A stretch of DNA of 64,000 nt from Paludibacteraceae bacterium (GCA_017630395.1 JAGBVI010000063.1:1-64000); one strand, 5' to 3'; shown: positions 43,111 through 54,706, counted from the stretch's first letter. Numbers and translations: made by a program. The notes: generated by a model from the sequence alone, not told the origin.

Positions 43111-45609
43111 TTATTCCGGACTTACTATTGAGGCGATAACTCTCTTCTCATCTGAGTTAAAATCCATTTTGATTTCGTCTCCCTCTTTCAAAGCACCTTG
43201 CAGTAATAATTCAGCCAAATTATCTTCGATATGTTTTTGAAGAGAACGTTTTAGAGGTCTTGCTCCATATTGAATGTCGTAACCAGATTCGGCAATAAAC
43301 TTCTTGGCTTCATCAGTTAAAGTCAGTTTATAGCCCATATCTTCAACACGTTTCTTTACGTCAGTTAACTCCAATTCAATAATTTTGAAAATCGATTCCA
43401 ACTGCAATTGAGAGAACATGATAACATCATCTATTCTATTCAAAAATTCGGGTGAAAAAGTTTTGTTTAAGGCCTTTTGAATAACCCCATGCGCATATTC
43501 AGAGTCCATGTTTTTTGAATTAACAAAGCCAATTCCACCACCAAAATCTTTGAGTTGACGAGTTCCAACGTTAGAAGTCATGATGATAATAGTGTTTTTG
43601 AAGTCCACTTTTCTGCCTAGACTATCCGTCAATTGCCCTTCATCCATAACTTGTAGCAATAAGTTATAGACATCAGAGTGCGCCTTTTCAATCTCATCAA
43701 GCAGTACGATAGAGTAGGGTTTGCGTCGAACCCGTTCGGTTAGTTGTCCACCCTCTTCATAACCAACATATCCCGGAGGAGCACCAATCAAGCGAGAGAC
43801 CGAGAATTTCTCCATATATTCACTCATATCGATACGAATCAGAGCATCAACAGAATCAAACATCTCTTTGGCCAAAATTTTAGCAAGATGAGTTTTTCCT
43901 ACACCGGTAGGACCTAAAAATAAGAATGAGCCAATAGGTTTGTTAGGATCTTTCAACCCAATTCTATTTCTTTGAATAGAGCGCACCACCTTTTCTACCG
44001 CATCATCCTGACCAATGACTTTAGATTTAAGCAGATCTTTCATCTTAAGAAGGCGAGTACCTTCAGCTTGAGCCACACGTTGAATAGGGATACCGGTCAT
44101 CATAGAAATAACATGCATCACGCTATCTTCATCAATAATCTGACGTCTGTTTTTCATCTCTTCTTCCCACTCTTTTTTTGCCAAATCAAGTTGTAATGTA
44201 AGATTCTTCTCGTCATCTCTATAATTTGCAGCTATTTCAAAATTTTGAGCGTTTACAGCATTGATTTTTGCATCTTTTACCTCTTCTATCTTCTTTTCTA
44301 ACAATAAGATAGCATCAGGAACATTTACATCCACCAAATGAGTGCGAGCTCCTGCTTCATCCAAAGCATCAATAGCTTTATCAGGAAAAACCCTGTCGGT
44401 AATGTAACGTTCTGTATATTTTACGCAAGCTTCAATAGCCTCTTCGGTAAAAGTAACATTATGATGGTCTTCGTATCTTGATTTGATGTTTTTTAAGATC
44501 TGTAATGTGTCTTCAGAAGAAGTTGGTTCAACCAAGACCTTTTGAAAACGGCGCTCCAAGGCTCCATCTTTTTCAATATGTTGGCGATACTCATCTAATG
44601 TGGTAGCGCCAATACATTGGATTTCACCACGAGCCAAAGCAGGCTTTAATATATTGGCAGCATCCAATGAGCCGGGAGAACTTCCAGCGCCGACAATGGT
44701 GTGAATTTCGTCTATGAATAATATTACATTCGGATTGTTGGCCAACTCATTGATTATCGCTTTAATACGTTCTTCAAATTGTCCCCTATACTTTGTCCCG
44801 GCAACAACAGAAGCCATATCCAAAGAAATAATTCGTTTTCCATAAAGATTACGCGAAATTTTTTTCTCAATGATACGAAGTGCTAATCCTTCTACAATAG
44901 CAGATTTTCCTACACCTGGATCTCCAATAAGTATAGGGTTGTTTTTTTTGCGTCGACTTAAAATTTGAGAGACTCGTTCAATCTCTTTTTCCCTGCCTAC
45001 AATAGGGTCTAATCGTCCCTCTTCTGCAGCTTTGGTTAAGTCTGTACCAAAATTATCTAATACAGGTGTTAAACTGCTTTCTCCTGCAATAGGATTGGCT
45101 TGATTAAAAATCGGATTAGACGATTTATATTCAGGAGAATCCTCATCATTAACGAAACTACTGAGCGGACTTTCTGTTCGTTTGATGACAGAGAGTAGTT
45201 GTGTGTATGATACATTTTCTGCCAACAAAGATTCTGCTGCTATATTTGTATTTTCTTTCATAATTGCTAATAATAAATGGTCTGTATCCATAACATCGCA
45301 ACGCATGGAACGGGCCTCTAAGTTAACCAATTTCAATATTTTTTCTGTAGATTTTATCAGAGGTAGATCTTGATGTGAGTATCCTGAATTTTGAGAATCA
45401 CATCTTAATCGACTCTCTAAGGCATTTTTAACCTTTTTAATATCAACTCTCAATGAATTTAATGCAGACATAGCGGGGCCCTCTCCATCTCGAAAAATTC
45501 CCAATAACAGATGTTCCGGTCCAACGTAATTGTTGCCCAATCTTTCCGCTTCCTCTCTGCTGTATGTTAAAACATCTTTTACCCTTTGCGAAAATTCTCT
45601 TGTATGCAT
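43111..45609 (-). CDS. clpC: ATP-dependent Clp protease ATP-binding subunit ClpC
   Basis: An 832-residue AAA+ unfoldase. A double Clp-N domain (residues 1-150) is followed by AAA-1 with Walker [10 protein letters not shown] near 227, and then a UVR-like segment near 425-460 that is typical of ClpC. AAA-2 has [12 protein letters not shown] near 567, and a C-terminal D2-small domain follows. It feeds unfolded proteins to ClpP in the cytoplasm. The last residues before the stop are IVSPE. No P-loop (IGF-type) for ClpP docking is obvious by eye, though the GIGFVNSK segment near 700 may serve. Confidence 0.95.
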   Translation of the reverse strand: MHTREFSQRVKDVLTYSREEAERLGNNYVGPEHLLLGIFRDGEGPAMSALNSLRVDIKKVKNALESRLRCDSQNSGYSHQDLPLIKSTEKILKLVNLEARSMRCDVMDTDHLLLAIMKENTNIAAESLLAENVSYTQLLSVIKRTESPLSSFVNDEDSPEYKSSNPIFNQANPIAGESSLTPVLDNFGTDLTKAAEEGRLDPIVGREKEIERVSQILSRRKKNNPILIGDPGVGKSAIVEGLALRIIEKKISRNLYGKRIISLDMASVVAGTKYRGQFEERIKAIINELANNPNVILFIDEIHTIVGAGSSPGSLDAANILKPALARGEIQCIGATTLDEYRQHIEKDGALERRFQKVLVEPTSSEDTLQILKNIKSRYEDHHNVTFTEEAIEACVKYTERYITDRVFPDKAIDALDEAGARTHLVDVNVPDAILLLEKKIEEVKDAKINAVNAQNFEIAANYRDDEKNLTLQLDLAKKEWEEEMKNRRQIIDEDSVMHVISMMTGIPIQRVAQAEGTRLLKMKDLLKSKVIGQDDAVEKVVRSIQRNRIGLKDPNKPIGSFLFLGPTGVGKTHLAKILAKEMFDSVDALIRIDMSEYMEKFSVSRLIGAPPGYVGYEEGGQLTERVRRKPYSIVLLDEIEKAHSDVYNLLLQVMDEGQLTDSLGRKVDFKNTIIIMTSNVGTRQLKDFGGGIGFVNSKNMDSEYAHGVIQKALNKTFSPEFLNRIDDVIMFSQLQLESIFKIIELELTDVKKRVEDMGYKLTLTDEAKKFIAESGYDIQYGARPLKRSLQKHIEDNLAELLLQGALKEGDEIKMDFNSDEKRVIASIVSPE

Positions 45610-45637
45610 ATTAAAATAATTTTAATTCCTAATACTT

Positions 45638-45700
45638 TGGAAAACTCTATAAATTAAGGCAATCTAAATAAATGCACCTTGTGTTTTATAGTTTTACCAA
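45638..45700. repeat. Family B element, copy B4
   Basis: TGGAAAACTCTATAAATTAA and, 63 bases on, TTTTATAGTTTTACCA form an imperfect inverted repeat with family-B-like ends. It lies just upstream of clpC. The rest of the 609-base gap 45610-46218 has the clpC -7 element and a small hairpin (ACCTTATTAT/ATAATGAGGT, 46127-46153) in the gyrA leader region, and no gene. Confidence 0.4.
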
Positions 45701-45784
45701 AATTAAGATCAGGTTTTCTCGTTATAAGATATAAATCACTTTGTGCGAAAAATATATAATTCCATTCCCGACTTAATTTCGTTG

Positions 45785-45792
45785 CAAATATA
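45785..45792 (-). promoter_or_regulatory. -7 element of the clpC promoter
   Basis: TATATTTG on the minus strand, with a weak TTTAC in the -33 region. The predicted leader of about 170 bases includes element B4. Confidence 0.45.
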
Positions 45793-46218
45793 CAATAATT
45801 AAATGTTAGAATGTTGTAAAAAAAATATATAAAAGGTAATTGTTGAAAAAAAAGAACTAATATAAACTCACTTCAAAGTTATTTCGACAGGCTTTTTCAA
45901 AAGCTACCTTTCTAAATAAATTTTCTCAAGTCAAAAATGCTCTCAATGCTCTAATTTTTATTGATTAAAAAGAGGAATTCTAAGATTTTTCCCTACTTAA
46001 AAGCAAAAATAGCATTTAAAATTCATACTTTCCATTTTTTTTTGTAATTTAGTGCACTTTTTAGAAACATAGAGAAATTGTTCAAGATATATTCCGAAAA
46101 AGTAAGGGGTAGGTTTGTGGGCAAGTACCTTATTATCAGTAAAATAATGAGGTGGTTTCGATGAGAAATGTTTAAAAGTACATAATAAAGTTGACAAAAA
46201 ATTATTAACAGATATAAA

Positions 46219-48771
46219 ATGGTTGATCAGGACAGAATCATCAAAATTGATATTGATGAAGAAATGAGATCTTCGTACATCGATTATTCGATGTCTGTGA
46301 TAGTATCTCGTGCTTTACCGGATGTAAGAGACGGTTTTAAACCGGTTCATCGTCGTGTGTTATTTGGAATGGATAAGTTGGGTTTGGTATCATCTAAACC
46401 AACAAAGAAATCAGCAAGAATTGTAGGAGAGGTATTAGGAAAGTATCATCCACATGGAGATTCTTCTGTGTATGGAACATTGGTTCGTATGGCACAAAAG
46501 TGGTCTTTACGTTATCCTTTGGTGGAAGGTCAAGGTAACTTCGGGTCAATAGATGGAGACTCTCCGGCAGCAATGCGTTACACCGAAGCTCGTTTAGAGG
46601 CTATTACAGAAGATATTTTGGTGGATTTGGATAAAGAAACAGTTGATTTTCAAGATAACTTTGATGGAGAACATCAAGAGCCGACTGTTATGCCGACCAG
46701 AATTCCTCAATTATTGGTGAATGGAGCATCCGGAATTGCTGTTGGTATGGCAACCAATATGCCTCCTCATAATTTGTCAGATGCCGTAGATGCAATTGTT
46801 GCATACGTTGACAATAATGATATCGACATTGAAGATTTAATCAAAATAATAAAAGCTCCGGATTTCCCAACCGGAGGTACTATTTATGGCTATTCCGGTG
46901 TTCGTGATGCCTATTTGACCGGTCGTGGCCGTATCGTTATTCGTGCTAAAGCGGAAATAGAAGCAGATGGTAATCATGAAAAAATCATTGTTCGAGAACT
47001 TCCGTATCAAGTAAACAGAAAAGAGTTGATTCAAAATATTGCTAACCTGGTAAATGAGAAGAGATTAGAGGGTATTTCTTATGTAAATGACGGTTCGGAT
47101 CGCAAAGAAAAAATGCGTATCGAAATAGTTGTAAAGAAAGATGCTAATGCAAAGGTTGTTTTGAATAAATTGTATAAGTTTACAGCTCTTCAAACTTCAT
47201 TTAGTGTAAATAATATTGCGTTAGTCAAGGGCCGACCAAAATTATTGAACCTAAAAGAGTTGATAAGTTGTTTTGTGGAACATCGTCATGAGGTGGTTAC
47301 TCGTCGTACTCAATTTGAGTTGAAAAAGGCTGAAAAACGTGCTCATATTTTGCAAGCATTAATTGTGGCTTGTGACAATATTGATGAAGTAATCCGTATA
47401 ATTCGAGCTTCTGATACAACAGAGGATGCTTTAAATAACTTGATGAAACGCTTTGGTTTCGATGAGGTGCAAGCAAAAGCCATCGTAGAAATGCGTTTGA
47501 TTCAATTAAGAAAACTAGCTATTGAAGACCTTCGTAATGAATATGAAGAGTTGATGAAGATGATCAACTATTATAAGGAGGTATTGGCAAGTTATGAGTT
47601 GAGAATGGGTATCATCAAAGATGAGATGATGGAGATTAAGGAAAAGTATGGAGATCAACGTAGAACCGATATTATTCCTACTTCAGAGGAATTTAATCCG
47701 GAAGATTTCTATGCTGATGATGAAATGGTAATAACTATCTCTCATTTGGGTTACATTAAGAGAACTCCATTGTCTGAATTTAAGGCGCAAAATAGAGGCG
47801 GGGTAGGTTCTAAGGGTAGTAGCACTCGAGACCAGGATTTTATCGAATTTATTTATCCTGCAACTATGCACAATACAATGATGTTCTTTACCCAAAAAGG
47901 TCGTTGTTATTGGTTGAAAGTTTATGAAATAGAAGAGGGTAATAAAACTACTAAGGGTAGAGCAATTCAAAACTTATTGAATATTGATTCGGATGATAAA
48001 GTTAATGCATGTATCAATGTTAAAACTTTGACAGATAAGGAGTACATTGAATCTCATAATTTGATTTTCTGTACAAAGAATGGAATTGTTAAAAAAACCT
48101 GCTTGGAGGCTTATTCTCGTCCTCGTCAAAATGGTGTTAATGCAATTACTATTCGTGAAGATGACAAGGTAATTGATGTTTGTTTGACCAATGGAAATAG
48201 CGAGATTATTTTGGCAAATAAGTATGGTCGTGCAATCAGATTCAATGAAACAAAAGTTAGAACCATGGGACGTACGGCTACAGGTGTTAAGGGTATGACT
48301 CTTAATGGAGGGGACGATGAAATAGTGGGAATGATTGCTATCGAAGATATGGAGAAAGAAAATATTATGGTAGTTTCTGACCAAGGTTATGGAAAACGTT
48401 CTAATATAGATGATTATCGTATCACCAATCGTGGAGGTAAGGGTGTTAAAACCATGAACATTACTGACAAAACCGGTTTGTTGGTGGCAATAAAGAATGT
48501 TACTGATGAGAATGATTTGATGATCATTAATAAATCGGGTGTGGTTATTCGTTTGAAAGTAACTGATGCTCGTGTTATGGGTCGTGCAACTCAAGGTGTT
48601 CGATTAATCAATTTAGGAAAACGAAATGATCAAATAGCATCTGTTTGTAAGGTATTGACTTCTAATGAAGAGGAAGAATTAGAGATAGAAGAGGGTGAAG
48701 TTGTGGGTGAAAATGTCGTGGAAATTAATACTAACGATGAGACAGAAGAATTAATAAATGATAATGAATAA
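46219..48771 (+). CDS. gyrA: DNA gyrase subunit A
   Basis: An 850-residue type II topoisomerase subunit that cuts and rejoins DNA to introduce negative supercoils. The N-terminal winged-helix and tower region has HPHGDSSVY near residue 77 (quinolone-determining region with Ser at E. coli position 83, the sensitive type) and the catalytic Tyr in AMRYTEARL near 120. The C-terminal pinwheel has beta-propeller repeats and a GyrA-box-like RGGKG near 735. An acidic tail ([11 protein letters not shown]) follows. Confidence 0.97.
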   Translation: MVDQDRIIKIDIDEEMRSSYIDYSMSVIVSRALPDVRDGFKPVHRRVLFGMDKLGLVSSKPTKKSARIVGEVLGKYHPHGDSSVYGTLVRMAQKWSLRYPLVEGQGNFGSIDGDSPAAMRYTEARLEAITEDILVDLDKETVDFQDNFDGEHQEPTVMPTRIPQLLVNGASGIAVGMATNMPPHNLSDAVDAIVAYVDNNDIDIEDLIKIIKAPDFPTGGTIYGYSGVRDAYLTGRGRIVIRAKAEIEADGNHEKIIVRELPYQVNRKELIQNIANLVNEKRLEGISYVNDGSDRKEKMRIEIVVKKDANAKVVLNKLYKFTALQTSFSVNNIALVKGRPKLLNLKELISCFVEHRHEVVTRRTQFELKKAEKRAHILQALIVACDNIDEVIRIIRASDTTEDALNNLMKRFGFDEVQAKAIVEMRLIQLRKLAIEDLRNEYEELMKMINYYKEVLASYELRMGIIKDEMMEIKEKYGDQRRTDIIPTSEEFNPEDFYADDEMVITISHLGYIKRTPLSEFKAQNRGGVGSKGSSTRDQDFIEFIYPATMHNTMMFFTQKGRCYWLKVYEIEEGNKTTKGRAIQNLLNIDSDDKVNACINVKTLTDKEYIESHNLIFCTKNGIVKKTCLEAYSRPRQNGVNAITIREDDKVIDVCLTNGNSEIILANKYGRAIRFNETKVRTMGRTATGVKGMTLNGGDDEIVGMIAIEDMEKENIMVVSDQGYGKRSNIDDYRITNRGGKGVKTMNITDKTGLLVAIKNVTDENDLMIINKSGVVIRLKVTDARVMGRATQGVRLINLGKRNDQIASVCKVLTSNEEEELEIEEGEVVGENVVEINTNDETEELINDNE

Positions 48772-48789
48772 AATTAAAAACAATAAGTT

Positions 48790-50010
48790 ATGAGAAAAAT
48801 CGTAATGACTGCGTTAATGCTTGCTATTGCAACATGCGCATTTTCACAAAAGAAAAATGTTTCAGGAGCTGAGGGAAAACTCTATGAACCGGTTGATTTG
48901 CCAGGTGCAAAGGCTCAAATCGAATTGGCTATGGCTGATCCTTCTACTGCAAACCAAGCAAAAACATATTGGGTTGCAGGTCAAGTTTACTTCAAAATTT
49001 ATGAAGATGAATTTAAAAAGAAGGCGATGAATGCAAGCTACGACCAAAATATTATGGATGAAAATCTTTTGAAATCGGTTGATGCTTATATCAAATGTGC
49101 AGACTTAGATGTAAAACCTAATGAGAAAGGTAAGATTAAACCTAAATATCAAAAGGAAATCAAAAGTATGTTGAAACAATATACAAATTACCTAGTTAGC
49201 GATGGATTAGAGAATTTTAATAAAAAGAATTATGAGTCTGCTGTAAACTTGTGGGGTAAATATTTGGATATGCCTAAAGTGCCTGTTATGCAAAGTGAAA
49301 ATCTTAAGGCAGATACAATGTATAACGAAATTAAATTTTATACTGTTCACGCCGCAAGTAGCATACCTAGTAAAAAGCAAGAGGCTATCAAGTTTATGGA
49401 AGAATTGAAAAATGATGGCTACAAAGCTGAAACTATGTATGAGTGGCTTTATGAAGCCTATAAAAATGCCGGTGAAACTGATAAATTTGTTAAAACTTTA
49501 CAAGAGGGTATCGAAAAATTTCCTTCTAACAAGTTTTTGATGGGTTCTTTGATTAACTATTATTTGGAATCAAAGAAAGAGAATGAAGCGTTGAATTACT
49601 TAGATGCTGCAATCGCAAAAGATCCTCAAAATCCTCAATACTACTTGGTGAAAGGTGAAATGTTCTTGAAACAAGCTAAATTTGCTGAGGCTGTTTCTAT
49701 TTGTGAGAAAGCTACAGGAATCGATCCTAACAGCTTTGACGCTCAATATTATACAGGTTTTGCTTACATCAAAAAGGCTGAAGGAATGGATAACGCTGCC
49801 AATAATATCAAAAATCAAAAGAAATATTTGGCTGAGAAGAAAAAAGTGAAAGCTGAATTTGGTAAGGCTGTTCCTTTCTTGGAAAATGCAAGAAAAATCA
49901 AACCGGAAGATGTGACCAACTTAAATCTTTTGAAAACTGCATATTATCGTGTTGGTAATGGTGCTAAGTATAAAGAAATTGAAAATGTTATCAAGAAATT
50001 AAATAACTAA
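48790..50010 (+). CDS. Secreted or periplasmic TPR protein
   Basis: A 406-residue protein with a cleavable signal peptide (MRKIVMTALMLAIATCAFSQ). It has at least five TPR-like units between about residue 140 and the end, for example ENEALNYLDAAIAKDPQNPQ and PQYYLVKGEMFLKQAKFAEA. It lies 18 bases after gyrA, so it is likely cotranscribed. This gyrA-TPR pairing occurs in other Bacteroidales. Its function is unknown. Confidence 0.85.
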   Translation: MRKIVMTALMLAIATCAFSQKKNVSGAEGKLYEPVDLPGAKAQIELAMADPSTANQAKTYWVAGQVYFKIYEDEFKKKAMNASYDQNIMDENLLKSVDAYIKCADLDVKPNEKGKIKPKYQKEIKSMLKQYTNYLVSDGLENFNKKNYESAVNLWGKYLDMPKVPVMQSENLKADTMYNEIKFYTVHAASSIPSKKQEAIKFMEELKNDGYKAETMYEWLYEAYKNAGETDKFVKTLQEGIEKFPSNKFLMGSLINYYLESKKENEALNYLDAAIAKDPQNPQYYLVKGEMFLKQAKFAEAVSICEKATGIDPNSFDAQYYTGFAYIKKAEGMDNAANNIKNQKKYLAEKKKVKAEFGKAVPFLENARKIKPEDVTNLNLLKTAYYRVGNGAKYKEIENVIKKLNN

Positions 50011-50043
50011 GAATTATTATTTTGAGATAATTTCTACATCTTT

Positions 50044-50092
50044 AATAGGCATAAAATGATATTTTTTTCATTTTATGCCTATTTTTTTTTGT
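50044..50092 (+). terminator. Terminator after the gyrA/TPR operon
   Basis: AATAGGCATAAAATGA pairs with TCATTTTATGCCTATT around a short T-rich loop, followed by eight T. Confidence 0.9.
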
Positions 50093-50137
50093 TATATAAA
50101 GAAAAAATTCTACCTTTCCAAAGTATTGTTGCTCCTT

Positions 50138-50326
50138 AGAAGCCGTTTAAATTTATTTTGAGTTTTTTTTTTCTCTTATTTTCGGCATCTTTGAGATTTT
50201 TTTTAACCTATTTTTATAGTTCTTTTTTTGATGATAGTCCACTATTTCTATAAAAGGATAATAAAAAATAAATTTAAAAATCTCTCGCTCTCAAATAAGT
50301 TCGGAATAAAATTTAAATAACTTCTT
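50138..50326 (+). repeat. Family A inverted-repeat element, copy A3
   Basis: A 189-bp element with ends AGAAGCCGTTTAAATTTAT and ATAAAATTTAAATAACTTCT. It has the internal blocks TTCGGCATCTTTGAGATT and ATAGTCCACTATTTC shared with copy A2. It has no insertion, so it shows the simple form. It lies in the 619-base gap 50011-50629 with copy B5. Confidence 0.7.
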
Positions 50327-50375
50327 GAAGATTTTAATTTTTACTGAGCGATATCAAATTAGACGGTTTATATTA

Positions 50376-50527
50376 AGGCAACTTCTATAAATTACGTTAT
50401 TATTGTCATAATTTTTTGAGGTGCTTTTGAAGTTTATGAATATGCCTAATCTAAGTAAAATACTCTTCAAACCCATCTCTACCTTATTTATAGAACTTAA
50501 CTTAAAAGTAATTTAGAGAAGTTACCA
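50376..50527. repeat. Family B element, copy B5 (clearest long copy)
   Basis: A 152-bp element with ends AGGCAACTTCTATAAATTAC and GTAATTTAGAGAAGTTACC, a 20-base terminal inverted repeat with few mismatches. It encodes nothing. It is 50 bases from family-A copy A3 and upstream of the glycosyltransferase pair. Confidence 0.6.
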
Positions 50528-50629
50528 TAATCTTGACATAAAAACGAAGTGGATTCTATAATAGTTAATAATTATTATTAGAATTAAGGTAATATAGGGA
50601 ACGTTTTGAAATACAAATAATCTGGTTAT

Positions 50630-51421
50630 ATGAATAAAAAATTAACTATAATAGTCATTGGACATAACTCTTGGCATTTCTTGCAAAAAAATTTTTCCTC
50701 GTTGGAATTTTTGAAAGAAGAACAAGATGTTGAAGTTTTGTATGTAGATAATGCTTCAACAGATGAGACGCGTGTTGCGGTTTCTTATTCCTATCCAAAC
50801 ATAAAAATGATATGTTATCCTATAAATAGAGGTGTTGCAGCTGCTAGAAATATAGGAATGGTTAATGCAGCCAGTGAATATATTATGTTTCTTGATAGCG
50901 ATACAGAGATGAATAAAGAAGCCTACTACGAAATGATGAAATTTATGGATGAAAATCCGGATGTAGGAGTCTGTGGATGCAAATTGTACGGACAAGATGG
51001 AGTCGCTCAAAATAGTTGTAAGAAATATCCTACTAGAAAAAGTTTTTTGAAAAGTATTGCAAGATTTTTGGGTAAAAAAATAGGATTGAATCTCTATCCG
51101 AATGCTTACATAGAAAATAATTACGATATGGAAAAGCTCGCTCCCTTTGATGTTGATTACGTAATTGGAGCTTGTCAGTTAATTAGAAAAAAAGCACAAA
51201 CAAAAGTTGGATTTTTGGATGAAAAAATTTTCTATGGTCCGGAAGACGCTGATTTTTGTATGCGTATAAAACGAGCAGGATATAGAGTCGTTTACCTCCC
51301 TAATGTATCAATTTCTCATGCTTACATTAGACCATCAACCAATAAATTATTTTCAAAATTAACTTGGAAACAAATTTGTGGAATGTTCTACTTCTTTAAT
51401 AAAGTAGATAAATATAAATAA
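50630..51421 (+). CDS. Glycosyltransferase family 2
   Basis: A 263-residue GT-A enzyme. It begins with the nucleotide-sugar fold KLTIIVIGHNSW. EVLYVDNASTDET near residue 35 is followed by the DXD-type LDSDTEMN near 90. GPEDADFCMRIKRAGYRV near 210 is the ED motif region of the rhamnosyltransferase-like subfamily. No membrane segment is seen. It probably builds a surface polysaccharide, paired with the next gene. Confidence 0.88.
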   Translation: MNKKLTIIVIGHNSWHFLQKNFSSLEFLKEEQDVEVLYVDNASTDETRVAVSYSYPNIKMICYPINRGVAAARNIGMVNAASEYIMFLDSDTEMNKEAYYEMMKFMDENPDVGVCGCKLYGQDGVAQNSCKKYPTRKSFLKSIARFLGKKIGLNLYPNAYIENNYDMEKLAPFDVDYVIGACQLIRKKAQTKVGFLDEKIFYGPEDADFCMRIKRAGYRVVYLPNVSISHAYIRPSTNKLFSKLTWKQICGMFYFFNKVDKYK

Positions 51422-51464
51422 GTTTTAGAGTCGGATTTTTATTAATGGTTAGAGCTATATTGCG

Positions 51465-52328
51465 GTGAAGAGTGTAACAGTTATTATACCCACATTAAAT
51501 GGTGAAGAGAAAATAGAATTGATACTGAAATCGTTAAAAGAACAGACGAAACAACCATTAGAAATAATAATAGTTGATTCGAGTTCGACTGATAAAACGG
51601 TTGAGTTGGCTCGAAAAGAAGGTGCAAAAATTATCTCTATTGCTCGTGATAGTTTTAATCATGGTGAAACACGTAACTTAGCAGCTAAAGAGTCGAAGGG
51701 AGATTTTCTACTGTATATGACGCAAGATGCTATTCCTTATGATATTTATACAATAGAGAACTTACTTTCTGGAATAACAGAAAATAAAGAAGTTGTTGCT
51801 TCGTTCGCACAACAAATAGCAAATCCATATTCTACAGAAAGAGAAAAACTAATCAGAGCTTATAATTATCCGTCAGAAAGTAAGATAAAAAGCATGGATG
51901 ATGCTTCTGAATTAGGTATAAAAACCTATTTTCTCTCTGATGTATGTGCAATGTATGAAAAACAAACTTTTTTTAAATTAAACGGTTTTGAAGCTCCTAT
52001 TGAAACGAATGAGGATATGCATATTGCATCGAAAATTTTAAGAATGGGTAAAAAAATTCGATACGAAGCAAATGCAAAAGTTTATCATTCTCATGATAGC
52101 AGTTTTAAAGAAATTTTTATTAGAAATTATTTGATTGGGAAATTTTTGAAAAAATACAAAGATGATTTTCCTCATTCTGCAACTAATAAAGAGGGGATGA
52201 ATTTAGTAAAAAAAGTAACTTCTCAATTGTTTCAAAAAGGGTTAATAGGAGAGTGTATCTTGTTTTGGATAGAATGCGGAATCAAACTGTTTGGAAATTT
52301 AGCAGGTAAATTAACCTCCGTTCGATGA
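51465..52328 (+). CDS. Glycosyltransferase family 2 (rhamnosyltransferase-like)
   Basis: A 287-residue GT-A enzyme with a GTG start, after which the first residues (MKSVTVIIPTLNGEEKI) fit the family exactly. IIVDSSSTDKT near residue 36 and SFNHGETRNLA near 62, then YMTQDAIP near 85 in the DXD position, match WbbL/RfbF-type rhamnosyltransferases. ETNEDMHIASKIL near 180 is the ED region. It follows the other GT2 by 43 bases. The donor sugar is inferred only from family resemblance. Confidence 0.87.
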   Translation: MKSVTVIIPTLNGEEKIELILKSLKEQTKQPLEIIIVDSSSTDKTVELARKEGAKIISIARDSFNHGETRNLAAKESKGDFLLYMTQDAIPYDIYTIENLLSGITENKEVVASFAQQIANPYSTEREKLIRAYNYPSESKIKSMDDASELGIKTYFLSDVCAMYEKQTFFKLNGFEAPIETNEDMHIASKILRMGKKIRYEANAKVYHSHDSSFKEIFIRNYLIGKFLKKYKDDFPHSATNKEGMNLVKKVTSQLFQKGLIGECILFWIECGIKLFGNLAGKLTSVR

Positions 52329-52467
52329 TTTTAATCTGTTGATCCAGAGAAACTACGTATTCACGTTGACGAAAGATTTGATAATAGCTTGATTTCCTTT
52401 TAATTACAATTCGTTGAACTCACATTATTTTATTATCATAATTACATAAAATAAAACCTATAAAATA

Positions 52468-52524
52468 AGGCAATTTCTGTAAATTAGATTTTATTCATTT
52501 TAATCTAATTTATTGAAATTGCCT
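52468..52524. repeat. Family B element, copy B6 (perfect-looking hairpin)
   Basis: A 57-bp near-palindrome. AGGCAATTTCTGTAAATTAG and CTAATTTATTGAAATTGCCT flank a 17-base centre containing AATC/GATT extensions. It lies between the second GT2 and rho on converging strands and might also act as a terminator, although no long T-run follows. Confidence 0.6.
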
Positions 52525-52563
52525 AAATATTGAATTCTAATTGTTGTTAACAATTAGATAGCT

Positions 52564-54348
52564 CTAGTCATTCATAGAAATCAAGAACTCTTCATTTGTA
52601 CGAGTGTTTTCCAACCTTTCTTTGAAGAATTCCATAGCTTCAACGGTTGTCATATCAGACAGATAGCGACGTAGAACCCACATACGTTTAACCGTTTCAT
52701 CATTATGTAAAAGATTATCTTTTCTAGTACTAGAAGCCATTATATCCACTGCCGGATAGATACGTTTATTTGCTAATTGGCGAGACAATTGAAGCTCCAT
52801 GTTACCGGTTCCTTTAAACTCTTCAAAAATTACGTCATCCATTTTTGAGCCGGTGTCAGTCAAAGCTGTTGCAATAATCGTTAAGCTACCTCCATTCTCG
52901 ATATTTCTGGCAGCTCCGAAAAACCTTTTTGGTTTATGCAACGCATTCGCATCCACACCGCCGGAAAGGACTTTACCGGAAGCAGGAGAAACCGTATTGT
53001 AAGCTCTTGCTAAACGAGTGATAGAATCCAAAAGAATAACAACATCATGTCCGCATTCCACCATTCTTTTTGCTTTTTCTAAAACGATACTGGCTATCTT
53101 AACATGTCTTTCTGCTGGTTCATCAAATGTAGAAGCAATTACCTCCGCATTAACACTTCTAGACATATCGGTAACCTCTTCCGGACGCTCATCAATTAGC
53201 AAAATGATCATATAAACTTCCGGATGATTTTCAGCGATAGCATTAGCAATATCTTTTAATAGAACTGTTTTACCTGTTTTAGGTTGAGCAACAATTAAAC
53301 CACGCTGACCTTTACCGATAGGAGAGAACAAATCTACTGTACGAACAGAGAGATTGCAAGTTTTTCCTCCGGTCAAATTGAATTTTTCATCCGGGAATAA
53401 AGGAGTTAAGTGGTCAAAAGGTACGCGATCTCTAATGAATTCTGGAGATCTACCATTGACTTTGATAACCTCGACCAAAGGGAAAAATTTCTCACCCTCT
53501 TTTGGCGGTCTGATAGTACATTCGATAACATCACCATTTTTTAGACCGTTAGAATGAATTTGGGCTGCGCTCAGATATATATCGTCCGGAGAATTCAAGT
53601 AATTATAATCAGCAGAGCGCAAAAAACCAAACCCTTCTTGCATGATTTCTAATACCCCTTGTCCTGTGATTAAGCCATCAAAATCATAGGATTTAGGTTT
53701 AGGCGGTTGCTGAGGTTGTGGTTGAGGTTGATTTTGCTGTCTGTTATTGTTGTAATTATTATTGTTGTTTTGAGGTTGATTATTGAATTCTCTATGATTA
53801 CGACCTTGATTTTGAGAAGCCATCATTTCATCTTGATTTTGATTTTGTGGCATCTCAGTTGCCTGCATAGGTTCCGGAGTTTTGATACCTTTCTTTTTAT
53901 TAAGAATCATTCTTGCCAATGCAGCAGCTGGGTTTCCTCCTGCAGGAATCTCATAATTTCTTGGAATAGGTCTGTTGTTATTGCGACCAATATTCAAATT
54001 ATCGGCATTATCATTCCTTTGCAAAACATCTTGCTTGGGACTTTCTTTTATATTAGATTGATTGTCAGTGTTTTCCTCCTTATTATCCTCCTTATTAATT
54101 TCAGAAACAAACTTTTCCTCAACTTTTACTTCGTAATTTGTTTCAGGAATTGAATTTTCAGGAGAGTCGGTAGATACAAACAAATCGCCAATTTCACTCT
54201 CAGTTTCAGGCATAGATTGCTTAATAATCAAATCAATCAAATCGCCTTTTCGATAAGAATCCACTCGCTTAATACCAAGTTCTCTTGCAATAACTCTCAA
54301 ATCTGAAACAGTCTTCTTCTCTAACTGTTCTTTTTCAATATTCGCCAT
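52564..54348 (-). CDS. rho: Transcription termination factor Rho with Bacteroidetes insertion
   Basis: A 594-residue hexameric RNA-dependent ATPase. The Rho-N helical domain is at residues 1-45. An unusual insert follows at about 50-215, rich in Asn, Gln, Glu and Pro ([18 protein letters not shown]; runs of N and QPQPQ). Then comes the RNA-binding cold-shock domain ([18 protein letters not shown] start) and the ATPase domain with Walker [12 protein letters not shown] near 350 and [10 protein letters not shown] near 395. E. coli Rho has 419 residues. In Bacteroides thetaiotaomicron the corresponding disordered region drives phase separation of Rho. A -7 element lies at 54474-54481. Confidence 0.96.
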   Translation of the reverse strand: MANIEKEQLEKKTVSDLRVIARELGIKRVDSYRKGDLIDLIIKQSMPETESEIGDLFVSTDSPENSIPETNYEVKVEEKFVSEINKEDNKEENTDNQSNIKESPKQDVLQRNDNADNLNIGRNNNRPIPRNYEIPAGGNPAAALARMILNKKKGIKTPEPMQATEMPQNQNQDEMMASQNQGRNHREFNNQPQNNNNNYNNNRQQNQPQPQPQQPPKPKSYDFDGLITGQGVLEIMQEGFGFLRSADYNYLNSPDDIYLSAAQIHSNGLKNGDVIECTIRPPKEGEKFFPLVEVIKVNGRSPEFIRDRVPFDHLTPLFPDEKFNLTGGKTCNLSVRTVDLFSPIGKGQRGLIVAQPKTGKTVLLKDIANAIAENHPEVYMIILLIDERPEEVTDMSRSVNAEVIASTFDEPAERHVKIASIVLEKAKRMVECGHDVVILLDSITRLARAYNTVSPASGKVLSGGVDANALHKPKRFFGAARNIENGGSLTIIATALTDTGSKMDDVIFEEFKGTGNMELQLSRQLANKRIYPAVDIMASSTRKDNLLHNDETVKRMWVLRRYLSDMTTVEAMEFFKERLENTRTNEEFLISMND

Positions 54349-54473
54349 AAACTACTGTTATTCAAACATACGACAAAGCAACCATTTGCTTTGGTATGAA
54401 ATTAATATGTTACTAGGGTATTTACACAGATTAACAATGACTTTGTAATTAGTCTTTGGTAGTAAAAACGATG

Positions 54474-54481
54474 CAAAGTTA
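54474..54481 (-). promoter_or_regulatory. -7 element of the rho promoter
   Basis: TAACTTTG on the minus strand, with no strong -33. It predicts a leader of about 115 bases. Confidence 0.4.
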
Positions 54482-54550
54482 ATATAATTTTTTATTTTAC
54501 GATTAAAATTAAAAAAAAATTAATCCAATTATTTTGAACTAATTTAGGGA

Positions 54551-54673
54551 TGGTCCTATAAATTAGGTCAAGATGATTTTGATGGGCATTTTATTTTGCT
54601 TGTTTCTATTCAAAAGCATCCTAAACTGAATTTATGAGCTGTAAATAGAAATCGTAATTAATAGAAGTTGCCC
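54551..54673. repeat. Family B element, copy B7
   Basis: A 123-bp element bounded by TGGTCCTATAAATTAGGTCA and TAATTAATAGAAGTTGCCC. Ends are inverted repeats with a few mismatches. It lies in the 358-base gap 54349-54706 between the rho upstream region and the BspA-like gene. Confidence 0.5.
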
Positions 54674-54706
54674 TATATAATAAGATAAAGATGATTTAAA
54701 GGGTAA

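Noticed and set aside
45997..46197. A 66-codon minus-strand frame upstream of gyrA
   Set aside because: No motif or ribosome-binding site, and it covers the gyrA leader. Probably chance in AT-rich sequence.
47974..48594. A 206-codon frame antisense to gyrA
   Set aside because: It lies wholly inside gyrA, has a composition (His, Asn, Ile, Thr rich) typical of a shadow frame, and no family resemblance.
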